Below are positions 37,787 to 48,716 of a DNA stretch of 64,000 nucleotides, in pieces. Source of the stretch: Chrysophaeum taylorii (lineage: Eukaryota > Sar > Pelagophyceae > Pelagomonadales > Pelagomonadaceae); contig JAQMWT010000237.1 of assembly GCA_029834535.1 (NCBI GenBank), positions 1 to 64,000 of the forward strand. The letters are read 5' to 3'. The position numbers and the translations under genes are program-made. Every line of letters starts with the position of its first letter. Positions within the stretch are counted from its first letter, which is position 1. A model generated the notes under the pieces. The model saw only the letters and a program-made list of their open reading frames with translations, did no database searches and was not told the origin of the DNA.

Positions 37787-39703
37787 TTATTGAGAGCCTG
37801 CAACCAAACGCTGTTGAGTGCCTGCAGCCAGCTGCTGTTGACCTGCACCTGGCACCTGTGCTGCTGTGTAGACCACCTGCGGCTGTTGCACAACGCGCGG
37901 CGCTAGCTGAGTCACTGAAGCCTGTCCTGCTGCAGCTAAAAGCGTCCGTCGGTATTGCTCCTGTCCCTCTGGCGTTGCTGGAAAACCCGCATTCGTCAAC
38001 GTCTGAGCAGCACGCCTCTTCCTCAAGGGATTGTCCGGCACAGGACACACACCGTTGTCGTGGTTAAAACTACCATGCCGGCCGCAACTGAGGCACGTCG
38101 TAATTGCTTGACGCGTATGGTTATCTATCCCCTGTGGTAGCCAGGTTCCAACTCCCGAGTCAGTAACATAACCAACCCGTTGGACTGGCTGCAACTGCTG
38201 CCTCTGCTGCTGCTGCTCTCTCCTCATCCGTGGTGCGCGCTCCTTTCCCTTCTCCTTCTTAATCGCCTCTTCGATGTTGGCAGTAGGGTTGGCTTCCAGA
38301 ATATTGGAAATCTGGATGGTCAATTGAATGACATCGCTGAGGGTGAGAGTAGATGCTTTCATATGCGGTGATGCCTGAGCAAGTTCGACGCTCGTCCGCA
38401 AGCGCTCAGAATTGAGCCCAGCAATGAAGTGCGAACGGATCGCAGTAGGATCAGTATCACGACCTGACATTGCTCGCCACTGGCCGAATTTCTGCACCCA
38501 TCACGCAATATACTTATTCAATGACAAATTCCCCTGCCGTAAATTGAACCAATCACGTTCAAGCTCCTCAACCGTAGCCCGAGGTGGACAAGGAAGCTTC
38601 GTCGCTTCTTGCATAGCATCCAGACAGTCCTCATCATGCTGGCGCAACTCTTTCAGTGTGATGGTCCCATCCTTGTATTGTTTCCTCATCTGCGGCCGTT
38701 CAGCTTCCCATTTGCGATAAGCTTCCATAGGGGCGAGTTGATACTCGCCTCCAATCACATTCATCGCTATTGAGGGTTTATCAATCTTGCCTTCCATCAT
38801 ACGCCGCAATTGCATCCACCATGCGTCCACCTCATCACGGTCCTTAGTAATTTGCCCAGTGAGATTCGAAAACGTGATACGTGTCATACCAGCAGCTCCC
38901 TTCTTGACATGAAGTATCTCTTCTTCGTCACGAGGACGCGCCGAACCGGGGTCAGTATGATGGTGCGGGGTAGGCTCCGGTCGACTTCGCGGTGGTTGAT
39001 CGTCGGTCAATGCCGATACAGCGTCATCTTCTTCGGGCGTAACACGAGTAGCATCCGGAGAGGTTGGCCGTGCCTCTCGAGCATGCGCCCGCATGGATTC
39101 CTCCACCATTCGTCGAAGTCGATCGTTGTCGATCCGCTGCCGCTCCGCTTCTGAGCGTTGTTGTTGTGTGTCGCGGCGGGTGCTCTCAAGTTCACGTATG
39201 ACTTGCTCGATCTGCGACTGGTACATCTCGAGTCGTTCGGCGATGGTCTGCACAACCTCGGGGTCGACACCCACGCGAAAATCTGTCGCTCTCGTATTCG
39301 CGGATGGTGGCCTAGGAGGTGCACTCTCCTCTGGTCCACGCATCGCCGTAAACGGTTCGGGTTCCGCTCGAGATGACCCCGTAGTATTCATCGCACGTTC
39401 GTAGGGTCGTGCGTACGGGAACGTCGGCTCACCCGGTCTTGAAGTTGCGTCTGGCGCAACCGTAGCTCCCCCTTCACCGGCGCGTGGATCCGGAAGGATG
39501 ACCACGCTTGGGGGACTGTCGAGGCTATCAGATGATCTTGCCTCTCTTCCGATGCCGCTTTCCTCGGCTTCCGGCCGTTGAAGGGGCGTGCTGAACGGTG
39601 TTCTTCCAATAGACGCAAATGGACTCCCTGCACTGAATCGTTGCAGACGCTCCTGTGCGCCCCGAAACCACTGCGGTCGTTCTGTCATTGGCCTTTCTGC
39701 CAT
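37787..39703 (-). pseudogene. gypsy-1 gag
   Basis: ATG at 39703. The N-terminal half is Pro/Arg/Glu-rich with a predicted coiled coil (V-V-Q-T-I-A-E-R-L-E-M-Y to R-R-M-V-E-E-S-M). The capsid-like part has D-A-W-W-M-Q-L-R-R-M-M-E and R-D-W-F-N-L-R-Q-G-N-L-S-L-N-K-Y. An in-frame TGA near 38498 is followed by H-F-I-A-G-L-N and a zinc-knuckle-like C-L-S-C-G-R-H-G-S-F-N-H-D-N-G-V-C (spacing CX2CX7HX4C). The C-terminus is Gln/Ala-rich, ending at TAA 37784-37787 in phase with the protease frame. Confidence 0.75.
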
Positions 39704-40181
39704 GACCGCGCTTTGCCCGGATAATAGGATTAATCCGAACGCTCACAACTCGCTTGTTGTACTCTTTTTCGTCAGACGACAATTGCCGGCAGCCGTCTGA
39801 CTGCGCGCTGTACCGGTGCGCTGGACTTACGGAAGTTTTTGCCTTGCGCGTGAAGGCTATGGACGGCCTTCCCGGTGCTGTCGCTCGCCGTCAGGGAGGT
39901 GGTCTGCCTCGCGCGAGCTAGATTAGGGCTTACTTGTTTTTTGCCTAGGTAGGTCTTACAATGCTTTGCCTGGTGGAGTCGTAGTGGCTCCGCTCCCCGT
40001 TCGATCCGAATCACGTAAAATGAACCCCGCGGCGGTACCCGTGATCCCCTGGATCTTCACCCACAAATGCGTCGGCTTCGCACTCACTCGACCGTTACGA
40101 ACCGACTCGCCGCCGAAAAACAGGAGGCCGATAGTCCGGGAGTTGGACTATCGATTCCCGTTTCTGAGACCACTGTAGTGG
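39704..40181 (-). other. gypsy-1 leader and primer-binding site
   Basis: Non-coding leader of about 470 bp. At its 5' end (40172 downward) TGGTCTCAGAAACGGG is a good candidate primer-binding site for a tRNA 3' end. The preceding ccactacag (40181-40173) matches the end of the 3' LTR. I see no gene. Confidence 0.55.
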
Positions 40182-40367
40182 TAGAGATAGAAAATCCCAT
40201 TTAGGGTTAGGACCCCCCCCCCTTAGTCTCACACTCACACCTAAACACCCAAAATCGCTGTGTCGAACACCGTCCTGCTATTTGTGTCGTTAGAGGACAG
40301 GACGAAAGGCAGCACTACCACTGCCTCCATTCTCTACCAGAGGCACAGTGACTTTTACTGTTCTCTA
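40182..40367 (+). repeat. lone copia-B LTR
   Basis: 186 bp, TAGAGATAG to TTCTCTA, plus orientation, very similar to the LTR at 19801-19986. No copia-B internal sequence adjoins either side. The flanks (agtgg and ggttt) do not form a target duplication, so it is either a rearranged end or an old solo LTR. Confidence 0.75.
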
Positions 40368-40492
40368 GGTTTGGACCCAGTCCGGTACTGGTAGAGAAAC
40401 GTCCACCGAAAGACATCGATCTCGATCGACGTCTCGGACAAAGACTCAGGATTTCCAGGCAAGAGCAATCTCCTGAAGTTCCTGCAAGTTTT
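40368..40492. other. unassigned junction sequence
   Basis: 125 bp between the lone copia-B LTR and the C1 3' LTR. It is not the copia-A gag continuation expected if C1 were a simple insertion, nor recognisable gypsy-1 LTR sequence. Confidence 0.4.
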
Positions 40493-40900
40493 TGGAGAGA
40501 TTTGACCCTCTCCGGGTACATGGTAGAGACTGCGTGCAGTCTTAGGCGTGTACAGACCATTCCGCTTGCCACATGCTACTACACAAGGTAGGGATTTGGG
40601 CCCTAACTCCTTAGGGACATTAGGTCCCATAGAAGCTTTACACTGACAACGAGGAACGAAGCTTCTGCTAATTAAGCAGAAAACCCCGTACCTGACGGTA
40701 CGTACCTGACGGTACGCACCTGGAGGCCTACTCCATGTTGGAAAAGAGCTTCAGACTGGGTTCTTCATAGTCATAAAAATATAATTGCGGAAGGGTAAGG
40801 AAGGAAGGAGGGAAAGCCGTATTACGGAGAGAAAACCCTCTTGTAGAGATAGGTGTGAAATGTTCCAGTGTCGCAAACAATAATAGTGTAGCTCTCTGGA
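40493..40900 (-). repeat. 3' LTR of copia-C1
   Basis: 408 bp. Longer than the 5' LTR partly through a tandem duplication of gtacctgacg. Preceded (40901-40907) by the purine tract GAGGGGG on the minus strand. Confidence 0.88.
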
Positions 40901-41017
40901 CCCCCTCAACGTGTGAAAATGGTTTGTGCATTTCAGACGTTCTTGAAGCGGAACTTGTGCAATATACATGAGAACAGTGAACAATGGAACAAACAACAAC
41001 AGAACAGGACAAATTAA

Positions 41018-43070
41018 TTATGACGTCGAGCGTGTTGTGATGTTACGCAAAGAAGCAGTATCGGTATCCACATCATCAGATGTGTGGTCCAATTCATCCT
41101 CGCTATTATCGTCCAGTTCCTTTAACTCTGGAGAAGACGAATTATGATCATCGGAGGATAGGTCGTAAGCAGTGTTGGTATTGTGCGTAGTCATTGCATC
41201 ACTCAAGGTGACCAAGGGTGATATGACAGACGAAAGGAAAGACATAGCAGCGTCTGGTGTAAGAGCGTGTAGATCCAATGCAGGAATAACACGATCATGT
41301 GCATCAGACATAGCTGTGTGGAGGTGATGAGCTGCTGCATCGATTTGAACTCGCTGTGCCTCATTATACGTATCTGGAGGGAGCTGTCCAATAGACGAGA
41401 TAAGCGACCGAGAGATGATATGGTTTGTATACAGCAGAGGTCGGTATTATAGTGTTCTGATGCATCTGAAGACTTAACAAAATGTTATCTAGTAACGAAG
41501 CATGTTTAATGTTCTCGGTCACTTGAGTATTAAGGGCTTCGTTGTTTTCTTGCAACTGTGTGAGAGACGTTAGAGCAAGCGATAGTTGATGTTCTCGTGC
41601 CATCAATTGCTGTTCGGTGTTAGTGAGACGTAGGGATAAGGACTGAATCTCTTCTTTTAATTGGTGTAAGGATGCAGCCATATTGTCGTTAGCTCTATCT
41701 GGCGTGGGCTCAGCGGGTGGATTATCGATCGGCGCTGGTGACACATCTTCAGAAGCGGTATTATTAGAGAAAGTGTCAATGATATGGGATGGGTAGCCAA
41801 CCTGGATTAATACGTTTTTAAATGCTAGTTGTTGATAAGGTGGAAGTTGGTGAAAGTAGTGAAGCATTGGCGGTACCGTCTCGGAAGAAGTTGCGTCAAG
41901 TTGATGAGACACATCGTTAACAAAGCGTTCGATGAGCACGTTAAGTAACTCCCCAGGATTGGTAACCACGCAGGTTTTATCTTCCACCGATTGTAACAAA
42001 GACCAAGCTGCCACAAGAATCTCAAGATTTACACTCGAAATGAAGGGCAGCTGCAATAAGAGCATGGTGTTAGCGTCAGGATTGACAAGAATTTTATAAG
42101 CATCAACGTTATGGGATGTTGCAGTCTGCATGATTGCCTCTTTGAGCAGCTTGTTAATAGCAATGGACTTTCCAAGGCGTAGGATTATAGCGCGTATGTG
42201 GGCAGCTGGATCATTATAACACGAGAGCTGGAAGGGCCGCTGATTGTTGCAAATTAACGCTATCCCATGATTCGACAAGTTACACATCACACAAATCCAC
42301 AAAAAGAAAGGGCGCGGTACATCGAAGCAGTGCGATGCATGTTGCTCAGACGCGAGATGATCCTCAATAATTTGGCGAATCCTGTCAGTTTTAAGCTCAT
42401 CTTCAGTACAGATGATGAGCACGAAGGGTGTGCCTGGCACATCAGTTTTGTTGTAGCACTTTGTACACGTCACATGCACTTTGACAACTCCTTTAATGGG
42501 TGGAAAGCGGTGAAAGCGAATGCCTTCATTAGGAGATATAGCGGGGGCGTTCCGAATGCGCTTTGCTTTGACGCACAGCAGTGAACTAAGATATTGGATA
42601 TCGTCCACAAAGTCTGTCTGTTGTGCTTCGGTAAGCAGCTGCTGCACAGACTTAAGCCAACACTGAGGATTATTATGTTGGGGGATGAGGAAATTCGGTG
42701 GGGATGCACCCAGGGCGGATATATTCCCTGACATCATCGCAAGTGCGTCAAATCTGCAATGTTTAAGCAGGGAGTACTCAGACTTTGATGGTTGCGATTT
42801 ATACGGTTGTTGGACATTTGTCTTGGGTGCCTTAGGCGTAACGGGCGTAGATTGATGTCCTTGAGCCACCGACAAATAGGTTTGATGCTCCCGATTAGGG
42901 GAACTAGTCGGTGCGACGCTTTGAGTTAGAGCATTAAAAGGTGGGGATAGTGACAGTGCACCACCACGACCACGGTTCAGGGTAGAGTGGCGTCGGCTCG
43001 CAGCATCTTTGTTTTTAGTGGGATTCATCATGAGAGGGATCTCCACATCACATCTGTTATTGCATTTCAC
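41018..43070 (-). pseudogene. copia-C1 ORF3, unknown protein with CXXC motifs and coiled coil
   Basis: Main frame 43070-41364 (568 residues), with a C-terminal acidic part in another phase (41311-41018), hence one frameshift near 41360. The likely start is the MMNPTK methionine pair a few codons in. Basic N-terminus with N-R-G-R-G-G. Cys/His pattern: V-T-C-T-K-C-Y-N, then I-C-V-M-C-N ... I-C-N-N-Q-R-P-F-Q-L-S-C ... A-A-H-I-R-A-I-I-L. This aligns with copia-A1 ORF3 (I-C-C-A-C-H ... V-C-A-R-N ... F-Q-P-P-C ... A-G-H-M-R-A-T-I-I). A coiled coil follows (L-K-E-E-I-Q-S-L-S-L-R-L). No membrane helix. Conservation between two diverged families argues for a real protein; its role is unknown. Confidence 0.7.
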
Positions 43071-43105
43071 ATTTTAGCGAGCCAGTATTCCTTTACATAG
43101 CAGGG

Positions 43106-43126
43106 TTAGTTTAAGGTCATTTCGGA
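43106..43126 (-). other. copia-C1 counterpart of the 21-nt junction motif
   Basis: Lies in the RNase H phase about nine codons after its stop. Encodes S-E-M-T-L-N followed by TAA. copia-A1 has T-A-T-S-L-N then TAG at the same junction. Confidence 0.5.
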
Positions 43127-43144
43127 CATAATGAAGGGTAATGA

Positions 43145-44598
43145 TTAACCATCTTGTTGAGCTATGGGTTGTTGTAAGCCGAGTAACGTGCGAAATCTGC
43201 TGAAGAGCGGAGCTCCAAAGGGTTTAGTAAATCCATCGGCGATATTTTGGGTACCGGAAACATGATGTAGACGTATACGACTGTACGTAGTCACGAATAC
43301 GGAACCAGCGTGTGCTGATGGCTTTGGCCTTAGTCGCACTGTCGGAATTGTTGGAAAGATGAAAAGCAGGGGCAGAATCTCCCAGTATAGGACTGTTACG
43401 TATGAACGACATGTCCGATGGGAGGGGATTGTCGTGAGCATCATAGTCTAGTAGCAAGTCTTTCCCTGAAGATTAGCGGAGATAGAAGTGAGGATTTATA
43501 GCGAATGCCATTTCTGTTAACAATTTGCGTAACCAGACCACATCATCGGCACACATATTAAGGGCGATAAGCTCACTCTCATGCGTAGGAGTAGCTGTAA
43601 TAGGCTGCAACTTAGACTTCCAAGTAATGAGAGAACCAAACAAAAAGATAGCGTAGCCGGTTGTAGATTTGCGGTCTTGTTCATAAGAGGGTGCATTATC
43701 GGCATCTACGAACGCGACCAGCGGATCAAAATTACCTGAATTAACTTGTTCTTTAGTGTAATCCAGCATGGTGGCCATGTCAGTACGATTACCGATAAGA
43801 AGTCGAAGATGGTCCATTAGAGCGGAAGAACCAGAGTAGTACCAGAGGCGAAGATTATGCTTTTCGGGCTTGCGCAAGTAGCGGAGCGTCCCTGTTAGTA
43901 CTTGAACATGTAGAAATGCTGGATTATGCATTCCTCGAGAGCAACGACTAAGACTTTGTGATAGATCGGGGCGACAGGCCAATTGGACAAACGCGAGCTT
44001 GCCGAGTAGAGTAGAAAAGGTATGAAGGATGAACTTGTCCATATCAGAAGATGGCTCTCCAGTTTTATACGTGGCTGATGGTGACATCGGTGTGGAAGTG
44101 GGACGTGGCTGCATTAAAATGGGGTACTCTTCGAACAATGCATCAAGTTTAGCCTGACAGTCCAGTGATATAGAGCCATCAGTTGTACGCGTTATGCGCA
44201 TGCCTAGGAGAGTATGGACTTCATCGAAGGTGTCGACTGAGTATTCCTTTTTCAGGGCTTGCTGGAACTCACGACGTAGAGTTTCCGAAGTGCAAGTAAT
44301 GACGACGTCGTCTACTGAGAGCGTGCAAATTAGAAATGTAGCGTCAGCTTGGACTTTAGCGTAAATGCATGTGTCTGTTAGAATCGTGTATAGCCTAATG
44401 AATCAAAGAAGCCGTATATGGTTTGATTCCAAAGGGCAGGGCTCTGACGTAATCCATAGAGAGATTTAAGTGGCTTTGGGAGACGACGGCCTTGGTATTA
44501 GTATCTTCGGGATCGAGAAGGTAAATGCCTTGTGGCAGTTTGACATGGACATGAGAGTCGATGGGAGCTTGAACTAAAGCGTAAGGTACGTCGACATG
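43145..44598 (-). pseudogene. copia-C1 RT C-terminus and RNase H
   Basis: The catalytic S-V-D-D-V-V-I-T is read near 44300. The frame 44201-43473 continues with G-M-R-I-T-R-T-T-D-G-S-I-S-L-D, C-R-P-D-L-S-Q-S-L, then RNase H V-D-A-D-N-A-P-S-Y, D-R-K-S-T-T-G-Y and H-E-S-E-L-I-A-L. A stop near 43473 separates it from 43444-43145, with L-G-D-S-A-P-A-F-H and I-A-D-G-F-T-K-P-F. Phase changes near 44400-44590 break the link to the upstream RT part. Confidence 0.75.
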
Positions 44599-46556
44599 CT
44601 AGACGGGAAGTCGCAGATGAGCTGCTAGCGCCAGAACACAACGGATGCCAGTAAGCTGTGCCATAGGGCTGAATGTGTTGAACAAATCGGTGCCCAAGGA
44701 GGCTAAGAAGCCTCGTAGGACCAGGCGTGCTTTATGCTTAATGTACTGACCAGCAGCGTTGGTTTTTATACGTAGGACGAGGCGGGTGTCAATGGGCTTT
44801 GAGTTGACCATTGGCAGTGCTAGTTTAAAGCAGCCGAACTTAACAATATCAAAAATCTCTTTGGAGATGGCGGCGACATAAGCTTTGCGATCAGCGTCTG
44901 AGAGACCTTTGAGGCAGTTCATCTCGTATTCATCAATTTTGATATCGTTGGCTTGAATCTTGTATTCGTCCGAACCAACAGTGCTGGGGTCATGAGTCGT
45001 CGTCAGATGAGTAATTGCGTAAGAAGCGACATTATCGTGAGGATGAGCGTGATCGGGATCTTCGACGAGTTGAACAACTAGTAGAGGAGCATCACCAAGG
45101 TGAGTCTCAATGTAATGCGATTGCACGGTGATATAGTCTTCGATGGCGGAGAGGTGAGGCTCGGAGGCACCGTAAGAAGCGTCATTATGATCCAAAATGG
45201 AGTGGGGCGTGAACAAAGCATAAACATATTGAGCGGGAGGAACTTGAAAGGCGTGAGCATGTTCAGAAATTAAATGAACGAGAGCTTGAGGAAGGTGAAA
45301 GTCTGCAAGGTTGACGTCGTCGCAGAAGTGAACGTGAGGAGCATCAGGCGATGGGTGGCTATGGCTCCTATGACACATAACTGAAGAGGACTGTGAAAGC
45401 GCTTGGTGCACACGGTGATGAAGGGATGATGTAAATTCCCCCTCTGGAGGTATAGCCGTCCAGTGGATGCCATGAGCAAGATGAAGGGAGTGGAGGGCGG
45501 GGTCGCAGAAAGTGATGTACTGCTTGGAGAGGTCATACTCGAAGTCGGCAAGCGTACCACCGGCTTGTTTGTAAGCGGCAACAGTAGGCGAGGCAATACG
45601 AGTAAGAACATCCTTGAGATTGGTTTTGCGACGAGGTTGAGGGTGATGAGGACCACGGGTGAGACGTAGGACATCCTGGGAATAGAGAGACCGACAAGAT
45701 GGTAAAAGTGGCAAAGTGTTGGAGGACACTTCAGATGTAGGTGTGGTGGCGGAAGTAGCGGGTGCAGAAGCAGCTGGAGCACATGCGGGAACGGGAGAGG
45801 GAGCATGGAGATGAGAAGAAGGAGCCCCCCTCTCGTGATCAGTGTCGGTAGGCATAGCATTCCCCCTCTGCGTCGCATCATTGAGGGTGCTGTGAACAGA
45901 GAAGGGAATGTCGGGTGAAGGTGCTGGAGGTGGATGCTGTTCATAATCAGGAGGAGATTTAGACATAAGATGAGGAAAAGTCAGTTTAGAGGAAACACGG
46001 ACTTGGCCATTTTCAGGATTAAGGACAACATCGGCTAAATGATTAACATGGGGTGTTATTAAAGGGTTTATAACATTAGCACCACATAAGTAGATGTAAG
46101 GACGACATCGAGGCTCATGTTTATGAAATTCGTTAGGTTCCAAATGCAGATAACAAACAGAACCAAAAGGTTTGAGGTAGTCCTGTTGGGGAACATTACA
46201 TTGGTCTAACAAAACTTGTTGGGGGCTTAGGACTTTATTATAAATACGTTCGAAGGGAACGTTAGGGAGGAGATTATACGATTGGATGGCATGTATAACA
46301 GCCCACGGGTAGTGTGGTGCCGGATCTGTTAGGGGGTGACCTTTATAGGATACATTAAGCATATGCCGGAGTCGTGTAGACGCGGCAGTGGCTATGTGAC
46401 CAACAGCGGCTTCTACTTCATGATTAAAGACATGTAAGTAAGGGGGGAACGCGGACATATTAATACCATGTTCCACACGAAAGGGAGTTGTAACATGCTG
46501 AGATAAATAGGGTTTAAAGGAATCACAATAAATTTGTTTTAGTTGTACATGAACAT
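44599..46556 (-). pseudogene. copia-C1 integrase C-terminus, linker and RT N-terminus
   Basis: A 625-residue frame from 46476. F-N-H-E-V-E-A-A-V-G holds the integrase Glu; Y-P-W-A-V-I-H-A-I-Q-S-Y-N-L-L-P-N follows, then a Pro/Ala-rich linker with Q-R-G-N and E-R-G-A. V-G-S-D-E-Y-K and the RT start (F-K-L-A-L-P-M, K-H-K-A-R-L-V-L-R-G-F, F-S-P-M-A-Q-L-T) come next, ending at L-R-L-P-V. Two CAGAGGGGG words (45438-45446, 45862-45870 as complement) fall in the linker. Confidence 0.78.
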
Positions 46557-46569
46557 AAGTAGAACAAAA

Positions 46570-46940
46570 CTAACTAACTAACTAACTTCAGACCTCTCCC
46601 GAGCATGGGAGCCAGGCCGGACCGACAGGAGCCAGTCCGGAATCACGGGCCTGTAGACGAGGAGCGCCGAAAGGTGGGTCGGCGGAGAGTGATCATCAAG
46701 CTTGTCGCCATGCGACGAGGAGACCGCGATGTGACTGACAACCAACTCGTCGATAACCTTCCGTCTGCGCCCCCCGGCCATACCCCGTCCCACTGCGAAC
46801 GTTCCGGCTGCCAACCGGCCCGCCCGAGAGGCGAATAGGTGCCAACCCACGCCGGGAGGGCGGATGCCCTCGCAAGGCTCAGGATTCATGAGGCACCGTC
46901 CTCCATCGCAACCATGCGGTCGGCGATCAGGGTAAGGGGA
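46570..46940 (-). mobile_element. SINE-S copy 4 (371 bp)
   Basis: Minus-strand copy in the C1 integrase, flanked by the 13-bp duplication AAGTAGAACAAAA (46557-46569 and 46941-46953). Nearly complete: gttgcgatggaggacgg at the 5' part, the cacatcgcggtctcc-type middle of the second subfamily, (GTTA)n tail. Confidence 0.9.
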
Positions 46941-46953
46941 AAGTAGAACAAAA

Positions 46954-47388
46954 ATTACGGACAAACTCAGGGGCGTTACAAAATTCGCTGGAGTTAGTGC
47001 TACGACAAAAGTACACTAACAAAAATTTATAAATGGGACACTTAATAACAATGATATGTCGAAAGGATCCCCATTCTGAGAGAACGGGTACGTAACCACC
47101 GTCACATGCCGAGGCTTCACCAGGTTGAAAAATTTTTTCGAATGATGGTTGCTTGGTAAGGTGATGTGGATGCGGAAAGTGTTTTTTATGAATCGTACAA
47201 TCCACACCGAACTTACGGTAGGGTACGTCAGATGGGTGGTGTCCAGGACTGGCAATAACCTGAACAGCTTTTATAGCTTGAGAATCACTAGAATGGTGGA
47301 TGTTGTGAAAATTGGTAGCTCGTTGTTGCGCATCTCGAATGCGAGGGTGCCCTGCATGCTTTCTTATCGAAGGGCGCATGCTTCTCAT
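46954..47388 (-). pseudogene. copia-C1 integrase N-terminal half
   Basis: H-Q/Y-R-K-F-G-V-D-C-T-I-H and F-P-H-P-H-H zinc-binding-like residues, then A-C-D-G-G-Y-V with the first catalytic Asp, H-I-I-V-I-K and K-F-L-L-V-Y-F. It matches copia-A1 (A-C-D-G-G-Y-V, H-I-I-V-F-K, K-F-L-L-V-Y-F). Cut by SINE-S copy 4 just before the second Asp region. Confidence 0.75.
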
Positions 47389-48286
47389 GGAGCTGTCTTG
47401 GCGTTATAAGAGGGAATTTGTTTTTCTTTAGTAGGAGATGTATATCTGCGGATGAGTGTGTTAGAGAGGAAGAGATGAGCTACCGAATCGAGATGAAAGA
47501 GGGAAGGAAGTTCGTGGTTAGAAGCAAGATTATCACAACATGAGAGAGTTTTTATTGGAGATGTAGAACATTGTAATGGAACTCTGGTGTAATATTAAGG
47601 ATGTATCTGTTGGGAATATATTTGTGAAGAAAGTCGACCTATAGTTTTTGGTTAGAGAGGCGTGATCAGGGTCAAACGATGGTGATAGCGTTAATTTACG
47701 CAAGTCATAGAACAAGCTGACACAAATGTTTATAAATAGTATGATATGTTCCAGCCGGAATAGCATTAGCGATGTATGTCACAGCATAGGTCCGGGACAA
47801 AGACAAAGGAAATTGATTTGAGTTTGGTACGCTGTGAAGTTATTGGCGCGTGCCAATTCGCGAGTTGAGTAGTGTCGAATGCGATCGAGTTGTGGATCGT
47901 ACACGAGCATATTAGCAAATCCACGAATGTTAGGAGTAGGAGTGTATATAGAATGAACTTTGGCACCCATCTTCCTATCGCTTGATGTAACAAAGCCCAG
48001 GTATCTGCTTTGGGACAGATGCATGTCACTTAAAGCAAACATTTTATCGATAAATTCGAGACGATTTTCCTGAGGGTAGAAGACAAAAGAATCGTGAAAT
48101 ACAGGAGAAGTATAGGGGGCCAGTGCTTGTACTAGACGACGCGTGTCTTGATTTTCATTATTATTATGGTATGCTTGGCAAAGCCAAAGAAAGCCAGTAA
48201 CAGGTTCGAGAGAAGCAGTCTTATCGATTCCGGCATCATGTGTTAGGAAGGTATAGGTTTCGCCAAAAGCATTTATATGTGCCTGG
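47389..48286 (-). pseudogene. copia-C1 GAG-pre-integrase region
   Basis: E-P-V-T-G-F-L-W-L-C, H-L-S-Q-S-R-Y-L-G-F, S-D-R-K-M-G-A-K-V-H-S and R-G-F-A-N-M align with copia-A1. The frame ends at 47779. Remaining sequence to 47400 is in other phases, with P-T-D-T-S-L near 47600 matching the place of the 21-nt repeat copy 2 in copia-A1. The frame's apparent start at 48336 lies in the neighbouring SINE and is not native. Confidence 0.6.
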
Positions 48287-48298
48287 TATTTAGAAGAG

Positions 48299-48606
48299 CT
48301 TGCGAGGGCATCCGCCCTCCCGGCGTAGGTTGGCACCTATTCGCCTCCCGGGTGGGCCGGTTGGCAGCCGGAACGTTCGCAGTGGGACGGGGTATGGCCG
48401 GGGGGCGAAGACGGAAGGTTATCGACGAGTTGGTTGTCAGTCACATCGCGGTCTCCTCGTCGCATGGCGACAAGCTTGATGGTCACTCTCCGCCGACCGA
48501 CCTTTCGGCACTCCTCGTCTACAGGCCCGTGATTCCGGACTGGCTCCTGTCGGTCCGGCCTGGCTCCCATGCTCGGGAGAGGTCTGAAGTTAGTTAGTTA
48601 GTTAGT
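48299..48606 (+). mobile_element. SINE-S copy 5 (308 bp)
   Basis: Plus-strand copy between the DNMT and GAG-pre parts of C1, flanked by the 12-bp duplication TATTTAGAAGAG (48287-48298 and 48607-48618). It starts at cttgcgagggcatccgccc, about 60 bases into copy 4, i.e. 5'-truncated, and ends in (GTTA)n. Confidence 0.9.
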
Positions 48607-48716
48607 TATTTAGAAGAGGAGTTAGAAGCTGTTATGTCTCCGCCTGTATGTCTTCTACCGGTGATGTACATGATGGAGGAAGTAGAGGATTTATTTAAGA
48701 ATAACCTGTGAGATGG

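Larger units (their letters stand above)
30770..40172 (-). mobile_element. gypsy-1: Ty3/gypsy retrotransposon with DNMT domain, 5' LTR lost
   Basis: Minus-strand order: primer-binding site (40172), leader, gag (39703), protease, DNMT domain, RT, RNase H, integrase, polypurine tract, 3' LTR (31102-30770). RT before integrase is the gypsy order. From 39703 to about 32270 every piece is in one phase, separated only by five stops (38498, 37784, 36788, 35357, 32558 regions); one frameshift follows near 32270. Only about nine bases of the 5' LTR end (ccactacag) remain before a copia-B LTR takes over at 40182. Confidence 0.88.

Noticed and set aside
40182-40367. Copia-B LTR at 40182 as a solo LTR with target duplication
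   Set aside because: Flanking 5-mers agtgg and ggttt differ, so a simple solo LTR is not supported.
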